A stretch of DNA of 55,584 bases from Jejuia pallidilutea (GTDB lineage: Bacteria; Bacteroidota; Bacteroidia; Flavobacteriales; Flavobacteriaceae). Below are positions 16,309-25,428 of the stretch, one piece after another. The first letter of the stretch is position 1; every line of letters starts with the position of its first letter. Location of the stretch: assembly GCF_002973595.1 (NCBI RefSeq), contig NZ_PVEO01000014.1, positions 1-55,584 of the forward strand, read 5' to 3'. A program made the translations under genes and the position numbers. The notes beneath the pieces were generated by a model, which was not told the origin of the DNA, did not search any database, and saw only the letters and a program-made list of their open reading frames with translations.

Positions 16309-18084
16309 TTAACCTGCCTGTTTATCAATTAAAGAAATGGTTTTTGCTGCTTTATCATAATCTGCTTGCATAGTTACATTGGTAATAGGCGTATAACGTG
16401 CCAATTCGCAATTTTCAAAAATGGCTATAAAATCGTTTACAACATTGGTCTCTACGCCACGTTCTAGCAACAAACTTTGTATTCTATCTTTGCTTAATTC
16501 ACTCGTTTCAATATGTAATTTTGCTTTAAGATAATTATGAAGTGCCTTTTCTAAAGCTTCATAAAACGCTTCTTTTTTTCCTAATTGCTTTTTAGCACCT
16601 TTTAAATATTTTCTAGCCAGTTTATCGGCTCTTCTAATTTTATTACCAACAACGTCAGCATCTCTAGTTGCCTTTTTTCTTCTAACTAAAATAGCTAAAG
16701 GGATGGCTAAAAATGGACCTAATAACAAACTCCAAAATAATTTAGTTTTGAAAAAATATTCCTTTTGTATTGGTTTAAAATCGGTTTTTGTTTTAATAAA
16801 AGCAAACTGGTTGCTATTTGTTTCTACACGTTGTTTTACAATACCATTTGATGTATTTGAAGCCTCTGATGCGGTATTTACTGGCCCGTCGAGAACATTA
16901 ATAATAATTTCATCAGAAGATAAGCGTTTGTAACTTTCAGTTTTTAAGTCGAAATACGAAAATGAAATACTAGGTAATGGATATTTGCCTTTATATTGCG
17001 GTACAATGGTATAACTATCAGAAATGCTTCCCTGCATACCGCGAGTAGTTGTACTCACGTTTTCTTGATGTTCTGGCTCATAAACCTCTAAGGAGCTTGG
17101 TAAGGTTATTTTAGGAAGGTTAAATAATTTTAAATTGCCTTTTCCGCTAACTTCTACTTTTGCTTGTAACGATTCTGTAGCATCCAACTCTGTTTTAGAT
17201 GTGGTTACCTTAAAACTAAAATCGCCCACAGCACCGCTAAAATCTGCAGGTTTACCTTTTTCTGGTAGTGGCTTTACATTAATGGTTCTGTTTCCTGCAG
17301 ATACGGTTCTATTAACCCTTGTCATTAAGCGACTTCCAAAAATGTCGCGACGGTTAGTTGGCACCTGTACCGATACATTTAATGATAATGGCTCTATATT
17401 TAGTTTTCCTGTACGTTGCGGGTATAATACGGTTTTACGCAATACTAAAAAGCGATAGTCTTCACCATTAAACGTTCCGTTTTGCACACGCTGCCCTTTG
17501 GTATCTATACTCTGGCTCCAAAAATCATCGTACCTAGGCACATCTATTTCCCGCCAGCTATCTACACCTGTTGTTGGTGCTACATATAATTTGTAAACAA
17601 CCGTAATAGCTTCATTTAAATAAGGCGTTGCATTTGAAACCTCAGCAACCAAATGAATATTATTAGAAGCTACATAATTAGGGTCGTTTGGGTTTTTAGG
17701 TTTATCTATAGCAGCGGTTATCTCTATTTTAACGGGGGTTGTTTTATAGATTTCACCTTCAATTTCAATAGTGGCTTGCCCTAATGTAAATGTTCCTCTC
17801 TCTTTAGGCGCTAAAAAATAGCTATATGTTTTTTTATAGGTACGAACACCGTTAATCCAAGAATTACTTACCGATTGGTTGGGCCCTCCAACAACAGTAA
17901 ATCCATTAAAACTTGGTGGATTAAAATTATCGCCATCTTTGTTCATTTCAAAATCTACGCGTAAACGCTCGTTTACACCCAGTTTTTTCTTGCTAACCTT
18001 AGCTTGAAAAGTAACTTGAGCTAAGGCCACATTTGTAGCAAGCATTACTGTAACTACTACTAAGATGTGTTTTATTAATTTCAT
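16309..18084 (-). CDS. batD: BatD, membrane-anchored Bat operon protein
   Basis: This 591-residue protein has a signal peptide (to about residue 22, ending NVALA), a long extracytoplasmic region of beta-rich repeats that begins VTFQAKVSKKKLGVNERLRVDF (typical BatD opening), a membrane segment near 440-462, and a cytoplasmic tail rich in Lys/Arg that ends in a helical domain (about 490-585). BatD is thought to form an envelope complex with BatA and BatB. The gene lies between batC and batE in the usual order. Confidence 0.92.
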   Translation of the reverse strand: MKLIKHILVVVTVMLATNVALAQVTFQAKVSKKKLGVNERLRVDFEMNKDGDNFNPPSFNGFTVVGGPNQSVSNSWINGVRTYKKTYSYFLAPKERGTFTLGQATIEIEGEIYKTTPVKIEITAAIDKPKNPNDPNYVASNNIHLVAEVSNATPYLNEAITVVYKLYVAPTTGVDSWREIDVPRYDDFWSQSIDTKGQRVQNGTFNGEDYRFLVLRKTVLYPQRTGKLNIEPLSLNVSVQVPTNRRDIFGSRLMTRVNRTVSAGNRTINVKPLPEKGKPADFSGAVGDFSFKVTTSKTELDATESLQAKVEVSGKGNLKLFNLPKITLPSSLEVYEPEHQENVSTTTRGMQGSISDSYTIVPQYKGKYPLPSISFSYFDLKTESYKRLSSDEIIINVLDGPVNTASEASNTSNGIVKQRVETNSNQFAFIKTKTDFKPIQKEYFFKTKLFWSLLLGPFLAIPLAILVRRKKATRDADVVGNKIRRADKLARKYLKGAKKQLGKKEAFYEALEKALHNYLKAKLHIETSELSKDRIQSLLLERGVETNVVNDFIAIFENCELARYTPITNVTMQADYDKAAKTISLIDKQAG

Positions 18085-18164
18085 TTTCCTTTTCTACTTT
18101 CAATAATATCGACACGTTAAATTCTAAAATCAAAAAAAAACTAAATTACAAAACCCGCTTTGAC

Positions 18165-18225
18165 TTCAAACTTCAAACTTCATGATCCAAACTCCAAACT
18201 TCATGCTTCATGCTTCAATCTTGCA
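18165..18225. repeat. Degenerate CTTCAAACTTC/CTTCATG tandem repeat
   Basis: Short tandem units CTTCAAACTTC and CTTCATG fill the gap between batD and batC. This looks like one of several miniature interspersed repeats in this operon. Confidence 0.55.
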
Positions 18226-18226
18226 A

Positions 18227-19057
18227 TTACCAATCCTTTTCAGTTTTAACCTTAACGCCTTTTTGCTTTTCAGCATTCATTTTTTCTTGTACCTTTTGCT
18301 CTTGGTTATTCATAGCCTCTAGCAAACTTTTAATTTGCTGAGGAGATAGTTGCCCAGGCTTTGGTTGGGGTTTTTTATTGTCTTCTTTTTCTTTATCGCC
18401 TTTATTTTTATCCTCTTTTTTATCCTCAGGTTTTTTGTTTTCATCTTCTTTATCTTCTCCATCCTGCTTCTCATCTTCTTTATCCTCACCGTCTTTATTG
18501 TCCTGATTATCTTTATTGTTGTCTTGGTTTTCTTTGTCTTCGTCTTTTTTATCGTCGCTATTGTCTTTGTCCTCTTTGTTCTCGTCGTCTTTATTTTCGT
18601 CTTCTTGCTGTTTCGCACACTCTTTCGCCAAGGCTAAATTATAGCGTGTTTCGTCGTCTGTAGGATTGTTTCTTAAGGCGCTCTTGTAGGCTTCTACAGC
18701 TTCTTTACATTTTTTATTTTGCATGAGCACATTCCCCATATTATGAAATGCCTTATGTTTTGCTGTTTTAGAAGTAGCTAATTTTGCTGTTTGTTGATGA
18801 CGGTATAAGGCTTCTTCAAAATTTCCTTTTTCATAATAGGAATTGCCCAAATTATAAATTCCAGCGATATTGTCCGATTGCTTAGACAGCGCTTTTCGGT
18901 ATTCCATTTCGGCAGCGACAAAGTCTTCACTTACCAGCTCATTGGCTTCATAAACGTAATTATTAGCTTGTTTCTCAGCCATAATACGTTCTTTGTTTTC
19001 TTGCGAAACCCCAACAAATGTTATACAGAATATAATTAATACTATAAATTTTTTCAT
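18227..19057 (-). CDS. batC: BatC, TPR protein with long charged linker
   Basis: This 276-residue protein has a signal peptide (MKKFIVLIIFCITFVGVSQ), TPR units at about residues 30-145 (AGIYNLGNSYYEKGNFEEAL, AFHNMGNVLMQNKKCKEA), a low-complexity linker of about 90 residues made almost only of Asp, Glu, Lys and Asn (about 148-240), and a conserved C-terminus with LLEAMNNQEQKVQEKM. The opposite frames of the linker give long hydrophobic or basic pseudo-proteins, which are artefacts. BatC lies between the VWA genes and batD. Confidence 0.9.
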   Translation of the reverse strand: MKKFIVLIIFCITFVGVSQENKERIMAEKQANNYVYEANELVSEDFVAAEMEYRKALSKQSDNIAGIYNLGNSYYEKGNFEEALYRHQQTAKLATSKTAKHKAFHNMGNVLMQNKKCKEAVEAYKSALRNNPTDDETRYNLALAKECAKQQEDENKDDENKEDKDNSDDKKDEDKENQDNNKDNQDNKDGEDKEDEKQDGEDKEDENKKPEDKKEDKNKGDKEKEDNKKPQPKPGQLSPQQIKSLLEAMNNQEQKVQEKMNAEKQKGVKVKTEKDW

Positions 19058-19125
19058 TTTTAAAACATCTATATTTCTAAGTTATAAAACTGTTGTTTTT
19101 ATTGCGTTAAAAAAACTATAAATTT

Positions 19126-19221
19126 GGGCGTTACCCTATAGGATCGCGCCTGCCTGCCGGCAGGTTTTTACTGCTCTCCCCGATTATCATCGGTATAAAA
19201 ATACCGTTCAATCCCTAACAC
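19126..19221. repeat. Interspersed repeat, GGGCGTTACC...TCAATCCCTAAC family (short copy)
   Basis: It begins GGGCGTTACC (19126) and ends TCAATCCCTAACAC (19221), the same ends as the element at 44663-44794. Inside lies the palindrome CCTGCCGGCAGG and a hairpin near CCGAT/ATCGG. It sits in the 266-base gap between batB and batC; the rest of that gap (19058-19125 and 19222-19323) shows nothing definable. Confidence 0.6.
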
Positions 19222-19323
19222 GGGCATACCAGCCAAAGTTTATGTTTCTCACTAAAAACTTTTCCTTTTTGCGGATGTCTAAAAGAACTATGAGATTTTG
19301 AAAACCTCACAGATTTTAAAGAC

Positions 19324-20361
19324 TTAAAAGTTCTCGTTAAATAAATTCAATTTTTTCAACCACGCCGTTTTTCGCTCTAATAGGAAAATATCTAGAAACA
19401 AAAAGAAAACACCAAACCCTAAAAACCACTGAAACTGGTCTTTAAAATCGGCAAATTGTTTCGCTTCAAATTCGGTTTTATCCATTTTGTTTAAAATCTC
19501 CCTAATATTTTCTACTACATCATTAGTTATTTTTCCATTAATGTATGCGCCATTGGCTTCTTCGGCTATACCTTTTAAGGTGTCTTCGTTCAACTTAGTA
19601 ATTACGGTTTCACCTTGGTTATCTTTTTTATAGCTTACCACAACACCATTGCGTTTTAATGGAATTGGACCGCCTTTTACGTCGCCAACGCCAATGGTGA
19701 AAATACGAATACCTTCAGCCTTAGCCTCCTCTGCCAAATCTATTGCAGTTTCGCTATGATCTTCACCATCTGAAATAATAATTAACACCCTATTTGTTTG
19801 TTCATCATTATCAAAATAAGTTTTAGATAATTTTATTGCTTCGTTAATTGCTGTTCCTTGAGATGATAACATATCGGTATTCATGTTATTTAAAAACATT
19901 TTTGCCGATGCATAATCTGTTGTAATGGGTAATTGCGGAAAAGCTTTTCCTGCATAAGCAATAATCCCAACACGATCGCTAGCTAAATTATTTATAATTT
20001 GGGTGACTAATTGTTTGGCTTTTTCTAGACGATTAGGTGCTATATCTTCTGCTAACATACTCTTAGAAACATCTACAGCAAAAACAATATCTACCCCTTC
20101 GCGCTTTACGGTTTCTAACTTAGTACCTATTTTAGGGTTAATTAATGCAACTGATAAACACAAAAAAGCCAAACTTAATAGTACAATCTTTAAGACCGAT
20201 TTAAAGAATGATTTATCTGGACTTAACCTTTTTAATAAATCCTTGTCAGCAAATTTCTTTTGTGTTTTATGTTTCCATAATTGAAGCACCAAAAAGAATA
20301 GGATGATTACTGGGATAACTCCCAAAGTCCAAAACCATATTTTTTCATCTAATTGATACAT
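19324..20361 (-). CDS. batB: BatB, VWA-domain membrane protein
   Basis: This 345-residue protein has N-terminal membrane helices (about residues 8-27 and 52-72), a von Willebrand A domain (about 88-290) with the metal-ion-dependent adhesion motif DVSKSM (Asp94, Ser96, Ser98) and later SDGEDHS, and a C-terminal membrane segment (about 312-330). It is BatA's paralogue and partner. The VWA domain faces the periplasm. Confidence 0.94.
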   Translation of the reverse strand: MYQLDEKIWFWTLGVIPVIILFFLVLQLWKHKTQKKFADKDLLKRLSPDKSFFKSVLKIVLLSLAFLCLSVALINPKIGTKLETVKREGVDIVFAVDVSKSMLAEDIAPNRLEKAKQLVTQIINNLASDRVGIIAYAGKAFPQLPITTDYASAKMFLNNMNTDMLSSQGTAINEAIKLSKTYFDNDEQTNRVLIIISDGEDHSETAIDLAEEAKAEGIRIFTIGVGDVKGGPIPLKRNGVVVSYKKDNQGETVITKLNEDTLKGIAEEANGAYINGKITNDVVENIREILNKMDKTEFEAKQFADFKDQFQWFLGFGVFFLFLDIFLLERKTAWLKKLNLFNENF

Positions 20362-20451
20362 TTCTTAGTATTCAGTTTATTGTGGCAGTTCACAGTTAGG
20401 ATTCAAACCTAATTAACCACCTTTTTATTTACTTTAAATTATTATTTTAAA

Positions 20452-20475
20452 ATTTCCGCCTTCGCGGAAATGACA
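20452..20475. repeat. CTTC-loop palindrome (REP-like)
   Basis: ATTTCCGC (20452-20459), loop CTTC, GCGGAAAT (20464-20471), then GACA. A second copy with the same loop and the same GACA flank is at 27300-27323. Lies between batA and batB. The segment around 20362-20400 also carries a remnant of the CAGTTTTCAGT-type repeat. Confidence 0.65.
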
Positions 20476-20481
20476 AAAAAA

Positions 20482-21492
20482 TTATACAAAACTTCTAAAA
20501 ATAGTAAAGCGCAATAACAGTTCTAACAACAACAACAACAATCCTGCTAATAGTACAAGCGGACGATATTTTTCCTCGTAATTGTAAAACTTAAACTCTT
20601 CTATTTCTGTTTTTTCTAATTTGTTTATCTCTTTATAAATCTCTTCTAATTTCTCGTTATTGGTAGCTCTAAAGTATTTTCCACCTGTAGCATCTGCTAT
20701 TTCTTTAAGTAATTCTTCATCAATTTCAACTTGGGCTCTACCGTACTGAATTCTACCCGTTCTTGGATCTAAAGCTATTGGCGATAATGCCATACCGTTA
20801 GTTCCTAAACCAATGGTGTAGGTTTTAATGCCATATTCTACAGCCAATTCACTGGCAGTTCTAGGGTCTATAAAACCTGTATTGTTTACACCGTCGGTTA
20901 GTAAAATAATAACCTTACTTTGGGCTTTACTATCTTTTAAGCGGTTTACCGAGGTGGCTAAACCCATGCCAATAGCGGTACCGCCTTCTATAATTGTATT
21001 ATATTCTATACTTTTTAAAGAGCGTAACACAATAGCTTTATCGCTTGTTATAGGGGTTTTTGTATAGCTTTCGCCAGCGTATTCTACCAAACCTATACGG
21101 TCGTTTGGGCGCCCTTTAATAAACTCTGATGCTACATCTTTTAGAGCTTCCAATCGGTTTGGTTGTAAATCTTTTGCCAACATACTTGCAGACACATCTA
21201 TAGCCATTACAATATCTATACCTCGTGTAGTTTTGGTTTTAGAAGACACATCTACAGATTGTGGTCTTGCTAACGCCGTAATTAAAAGCGCTAAAGCTAA
21301 AAGCCTAAACACAAACAGGATATGCTTTAGTTTTGGCAACCAAGAATTGGTAACTTTAAATCCTTTTAAGCTAGATATTTTAAGTTCTGCTGTTTGTTTT
21401 TTGTTTTTAAAAACATACCAAGCTATAGCTACTGGCAACAATAGCAGTAACCAAAACAATTCTTTATTTAAAAACTCAATACCTTCTAACAT
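20482..21492 (-). CDS. batA: BatA, VWA-domain membrane protein
   Basis: This 336-residue protein has the same plan as BatB: two N-terminal membrane helices (about residues 8-25 and 58-76), a VWA domain (about 92-290) with MIDAS motif AIDVSASM and the TDGVNNTG segment, and a C-terminal hydrophobic helix. Its start overlaps the stop of the upstream gene by one base, indicating coupling. BatA and BatB probably hetero-oligomerise in the inner membrane. Confidence 0.94.
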   Translation of the reverse strand: MLEGIEFLNKELFWLLLLLPVAIAWYVFKNKKQTAELKISSLKGFKVTNSWLPKLKHILFVFRLLALALLITALARPQSVDVSSKTKTTRGIDIVMAIDVSASMLAKDLQPNRLEALKDVASEFIKGRPNDRIGLVEYAGESYTKTPITSDKAIVLRSLKSIEYNTIIEGGTAIGMGLATSVNRLKDSKAQSKVIILLTDGVNNTGFIDPRTASELAVEYGIKTYTIGLGTNGMALSPIALDPRTGRIQYGRAQVEIDEELLKEIADATGGKYFRATNNEKLEEIYKEINKLEKTEIEEFKFYNYEEKYRPLVLLAGLLLLLLELLLRFTIFRSFV

Positions 21493-23174
21493 TATTCTTC
21501 GTCTGCTTTAAGTTCTATGGAGTTTAAAATGCGTTCTTCTATTTTATCTGCATACACATCATCTTCTTCGGTTGTAATTACAATTTGCTGAAAAATATTG
21601 CCCGAATTAAATAATAGAATGGTGTACTCTCCTTTTTGTTTTTTACCTTCAATAAGGGTTGGAAAATCGCCTGAACCATGAACTTTTAGTCCTTCTGCGC
21701 CATTTGGTGTTGCGAATTTTTCGTTTTTAACCAGCATATTTTCAACACCTTGTTGTTCTATCATTTTTATACTTTGTTCTGCAATTTGTTCTAATTCAAT
21801 TTTGTTTTCTCCTAGGTTTTTCACTTTTGTAGTGATAACGTACACATGAAATCCTTCCAAAAGGCTTCCGTAACCAAACATCGTCATGTCCACCTGTTGT
21901 TTTGCTTCTTCGGGTATTGGAGCAGGCATACGCTTTAACACTATTGGTGTTGAAATGGTTATTGGAGGGACGCCGTATTGACTTGTTATCCATTCGCCTT
22001 CTAAAAGCGCTTTACTTTCATGGCCGATAATGGTGTCTTTAACATAATTGAAACCATATTTTATAGAAAACCCTGTAATGGTAATTAAAAGTAAAAAGAT
22101 ACTAATGCCAACCGTTAGCCATACCTTTTTACGTTGCTTTTTTAGTTCTTGCTCTTTGCGGTATTGCTCATCTAAAAGCTTTTCTTCTTCGGTTGGTTCT
22201 GGCAAGACCTCTTTAACATGGTCTATTTCGGCATCAATAGTTTTTCTATCTAATTCGGCTAAAGCTACGTCTGGAGCAGATTTTGCAAACTTTACTAAAT
22301 CGGCACGTCTTAAAATGCTTTCTAAATTTTTTATTGTGTCTGTGCTCAAATCTATTTGATTGCCATCCTTTAATAAGCGTAATTTATTAACCAACTCATC
22401 TGTGGTACTTTCTAAAGCGTGATCGTATACTTTTTCGTCTAAATATTTTCTAATAATTAGCGTTAACTCAGAGTAATAGTCCTTTAACTGTTCGTGTTTT
22501 AAATAGTGGCTTTCATCTAGCTTTTTAAGTGCCAATTTTGCACGGTCGTATGGTGGTAAAAGTGCAATTTTTTCTTCTTCGCTTAGTGGTTTTTGTCGCC
22601 AAATAAACCACCATAACAAAGCGGCAATACAGCCTAAAATTAACAACGTAATTATTAGATATTTCCACCAATTACTTCCTGTTTTTTTTACTTCAATTAT
22701 GGGCTTAATATCGTAAAGCCCTTGTTTTGTGGTATCAACCTCAATGGTATTTACTACAACTTTAAGCGAATCTGTAAAAAACGTGTTATCGCCAACAATT
22801 ATTTTTTGACGCGGAATGGTGTAGGCACCAGAGTCGAATTGCGTTAATCCGTATTTTTTTATTAAACTGAATTTATCTTTGTTTTTGATAGTATCAATAG
22901 CATAAGACTCTATCATTTCTAAGGGTGTAAATGTTTGCCCTTCTGGAAACACAACCAAATTTATAGAATCTGTTTCTACTTGAATTTTATAGGTGATTTG
23001 CTCTCCTATTTTTATGGTAGTAGAATCTATTGATGATGTTACTTGTGCGAATGAGAATAAAGACCATAGACAAAAGACAAAAGACAAAATGAGTGAAGAC
23101 CGAAGACGAATAACCGAAAACAGGCTGCCGAAAACGGAAGTTCTTTTATTCATAAATCTAAAATCGTTCATCAT
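21492..23174 (-). CDS. BatD-like/DUF4381-like membrane protein of the Bat operon
   Basis: This 560-residue protein has an N-terminal signal peptide (about residues 25-45, ending FSFAQ), a BatD-like beta domain (VTSSIDSTTIKIGEQITYKIQ onward), a membrane helix near 175-195, a DUF4381-like cytoplasmic helical region (LPPYDRAKLALKKLDESHY near 205-240), a second membrane helix near 345-365 and an extracytoplasmic C-terminal domain. The signal peptide is encoded by a degenerate repeat (23060-23150) of the AAAGACAAAAGACAAAATG type. It lies between DUF58 and batA, where flavobacteria usually have a protein of this type. Confidence 0.8.
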   Translation of the reverse strand: MMNDFRFMNKRTSVFGSLFSVIRLRSSLILSFVFCLWSLFSFAQVTSSIDSTTIKIGEQITYKIQVETDSINLVVFPEGQTFTPLEMIESYAIDTIKNKDKFSLIKKYGLTQFDSGAYTIPRQKIIVGDNTFFTDSLKVVVNTIEVDTTKQGLYDIKPIIEVKKTGSNWWKYLIITLLILGCIAALLWWFIWRQKPLSEEEKIALLPPYDRAKLALKKLDESHYLKHEQLKDYYSELTLIIRKYLDEKVYDHALESTTDELVNKLRLLKDGNQIDLSTDTIKNLESILRRADLVKFAKSAPDVALAELDRKTIDAEIDHVKEVLPEPTEEEKLLDEQYRKEQELKKQRKKVWLTVGISIFLLLITITGFSIKYGFNYVKDTIIGHESKALLEGEWITSQYGVPPITISTPIVLKRMPAPIPEEAKQQVDMTMFGYGSLLEGFHVYVITTKVKNLGENKIELEQIAEQSIKMIEQQGVENMLVKNEKFATPNGAEGLKVHGSGDFPTLIEGKKQKGEYTILLFNSGNIFQQIVITTEEDDVYADKIEERILNSIELKADEE

Positions 23175-23188
23175 AAATCGTTAATATT

Positions 23189-24055
23189 TTAGCTTCTTCT
23201 TTTAAAATATCCCAATAATTTCTTTACATAACTTTCGTCTACCCTACAGTCTATAACGCCGGCACCTGAACGCGAAAACGTTTCTTTGTAATAATTTACT
23301 TTTCCTCTGTAAAATTTTGCATAGTTTTCCCTTACTTTCTTAGAGGTTGTATTTACCAACATAAGCTCACCTGTTTCTTCATCTTGCATTTGTACCACAC
23401 CAATATTAGGAATGTTTTCTTCTCGTTTATCGTAAACTCTTATTCCTGTAACATCATGTTTTCCCGAAACTATTTTCATAGTGCGCTCGTAATCGTCTGC
23501 AATAAAATCAGAAAGCACAAAAACAATCGCTTTTTTCTTCATAACGTTTTGCATGAATTTTAAGGCTTCGGCTAAATTGGTTTGTTTACTTTCTGGCTGA
23601 AATTCTATTAATTCCCTAATGATACGCAACACGTGCGAACGTCCTTTTTTGGGAGGTATATAAAGTTCTATTTGGTCTGAAAATAAAATAAGCCCTATTT
23701 TATCGTTGTTCTGTGTGGCTGAAAATGCCAAGGTTGCCGCTATTTCTGTTACCACTTCATTTTTAAACTGCTGCTCTGTACCAAACAACTCAGAACCCGA
23801 GATATCTACCATAAGCATCATGGTTAATTCGCGTTCTTCTTCAAATACTTTTACAAATGGTTCGTTGTAACGTGCGGTAACATTCCAATCTATATTCCTT
23901 ACATCGTCGCCAAATTGATACTGGCGTACTTCACTAAAAGTCATACCTCTCCCTTTAAATGTAGAGTGGTATTCACCACCAAAAATATGATCAGACAAAC
24001 GGCGTGTCTTAATCTCTATTTTTCGTACTTTTTTTAGTAATTCTTTAGTATCCAT
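23189..24055 (-). CDS. DUF58 domain protein of the Bat operon
   Basis: This 288-residue protein carries the DUF58 signature with the FSEVRQYQFGDDVRNIDWNVTAR segment (about residues 40-62) and a VWA-like fold with the DISGSE motif near 83-88. It is the usual partner of the MoxR ATPase immediately upstream, thought to link the ATPase to the VWA proteins. A 115-base repeat separates it from moxR. Confidence 0.92.
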   Translation of the reverse strand: MDTKELLKKVRKIEIKTRRLSDHIFGGEYHSTFKGRGMTFSEVRQYQFGDDVRNIDWNVTARYNEPFVKVFEEERELTMMLMVDISGSELFGTEQQFKNEVVTEIAATLAFSATQNNDKIGLILFSDQIELYIPPKKGRSHVLRIIRELIEFQPESKQTNLAEALKFMQNVMKKKAIVFVLSDFIADDYERTMKIVSGKHDVTGIRVYDKREENIPNIGVVQMQDEETGELMLVNTTSKKVRENYAKFYRGKVNYYKETFSRSGAGVIDCRVDESYVKKLLGYFKRRS

Positions 24056-24059
24056 GTTT

Positions 24060-24170
24060 CAGTAAACAGTTTTCAGTCGCAGTTTTCAGTTATTAAAAAC
24101 CGTTGAGTTTTTTTTAGTATTCAGTTTGAGTAAGCAACTGCTAACTGTAACTGAACACTGAAAACTCTTT
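24060..24170. repeat. CAGTTTTCAGT-type inverted repeat between moxR and the DUF58 gene
   Basis: CAGTTTTCAGTCGCAGTTTTCAG (starting about 24067) faces AACTGAACACTGAAAACTC near the right end, giving long imperfect inverted arms. It resembles a widely scattered flavobacterial miniature repeat; here it fills the whole gap within the operon. Confidence 0.55.
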
Positions 24171-25175
24171 TTATGGTACTTCTATCTCGTTTACAATTTT
24201 GTTGATGATGTCTTCAGAGGTTACGTTTTCAGCTTCAGCTTCGTAGGTAATACCTATTCTGTGGCGTAATACATCGTAAACTACAGCGCGAACATCCTCT
24301 GGAATAACATAACCTCGGCGCTTAATAAAAGCATAGCATTTGGCCGCAGTTGCCAAATTAATACTACCACGGGGCGAGGCTCCAAAAGAAATTAATGGTT
24401 TTAAATCGGTAAGTCTATATTTTTCAGGATATCTGGTTGCAAAAATTATATCCAAAATATATTTTTCTATTTTTTCGTCCATATACACATCCCTCACCGC
24501 CTCTTGTGCAGTTAAGATTTGCTTTAAAGACACTACAGGATTTACTTTATCAAAAGCACCTTTTAAATTTGCTCTAATAATTAACTGCTCCTCATCTAGC
24601 TTTGGGTAGTCTATAACCGTTTTTAGCATAAAACGGTCTACCTGTGCTTCTGGCAATGGGTAAGTTCCTTCCTGCTCTACTGGGTTTTGCGTTGCCATAA
24701 CCAAAAACGGTTTGTCTAAGGTAAAGGTTTCGTCTCCAATGGTAACTTGTTTTTCCTGCATGGCTTCCAGTAATGCCGATTGTACTTTTGCAGGTGCTCT
24801 GTTAATCTCATCTGCCAGTACAAAATTTGCAAAAATTGGGCCTTTTTTAATAGAGAAATCGTTCTCCTTCATATTGTAAATTAAAGTCCCTGTAACATCG
24901 GCAGGCAATAAATCTGGTGTAAACTGTATACGACTAAAAGCACCGTCTACCGCCTGTGCCAAAGTATTTATGGCTAGGGTTTTTGCTAATCCAGGCACAC
25001 CTTCTAATAAAATGTGTCCACGACCTAAAAGCCCGATAAGCAAACGCTCTACCATGTGTTTTTGGCCCACAATTACTTTATTCATTTCTAAAGTAAGCAA
25101 ATCTACAAAGGCACTTTCCTTTTCAATTTTCTCGTTAATAGACTTAATATCAATTGTACTGGTTTCTTCCATCAT
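24171..25175 (-). CDS. moxR: MoxR family AAA+ ATPase
   Basis: This 334-residue AAA+ protein has Walker A as GVPGLAKT near residue 59, Walker B around DEINRAPAKVQSALLEAMQE near 118-138, sensor 1 MATQNPVEQEGTYPLPEAQVDRF near 160-182 and a C-terminal lid. MoxR proteins act as chaperone-like ATPases for assembly or maturation of VWA-protein complexes. It is the first gene of the Bat operon. I chose 25175; a second ATG three bases later is equally possible. Confidence 0.95.
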   Translation of the reverse strand: MMEETSTIDIKSINEKIEKESAFVDLLTLEMNKVIVGQKHMVERLLIGLLGRGHILLEGVPGLAKTLAINTLAQAVDGAFSRIQFTPDLLPADVTGTLIYNMKENDFSIKKGPIFANFVLADEINRAPAKVQSALLEAMQEKQVTIGDETFTLDKPFLVMATQNPVEQEGTYPLPEAQVDRFMLKTVIDYPKLDEEQLIIRANLKGAFDKVNPVVSLKQILTAQEAVRDVYMDEKIEKYILDIIFATRYPEKYRLTDLKPLISFGASPRGSINLATAAKCYAFIKRRGYVIPEDVRAVVYDVLRHRIGITYEAEAENVTSEDIINKIVNEIEVP

Positions 25176-25428
25176 TTTTAAGTTTTTAGAGATCTATTAT
25201 ATCGCCCATTTTTAAAGCAATGCAAATTGTTAAAATTTTTATTTGAAACCTGTTAAAGATTGGTTAAAAAAATTGGCAAAACACTATGAAACCTCACTTT
25301 AACCATTAATTATGATAAGTTTATCTTAAATAGCGCAAAATGGTGAATAATTATTAATTAAATCTCTGTACAACAAAATGGTTATAAATGCCTTTTTAGG
25401 TATTTTTAGAGAGAATTAAATAACAACA
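25176..25428. other. Intergenic region between divergent moxR and SDR genes
   Basis: AT-rich, 253 bases, must hold both promoters. I saw no convincing TAnnTTTG match in the expected positions and no repeat. Confidence 0.4.

Noticed and set aside
18319-18663. Hydrophobic or basic open frames overlapping batC
   Set aside because: They are shadows of the Asp/Glu/Lys-rich low-complexity linker read in other frames.
19126-19221. CCTGCCGGCAGG palindrome as a terminator inside the Bat operon
   Set aside because: It is part of an interspersed repeat within an operon whose genes are expected to be cotranscribed; termination was not supported.
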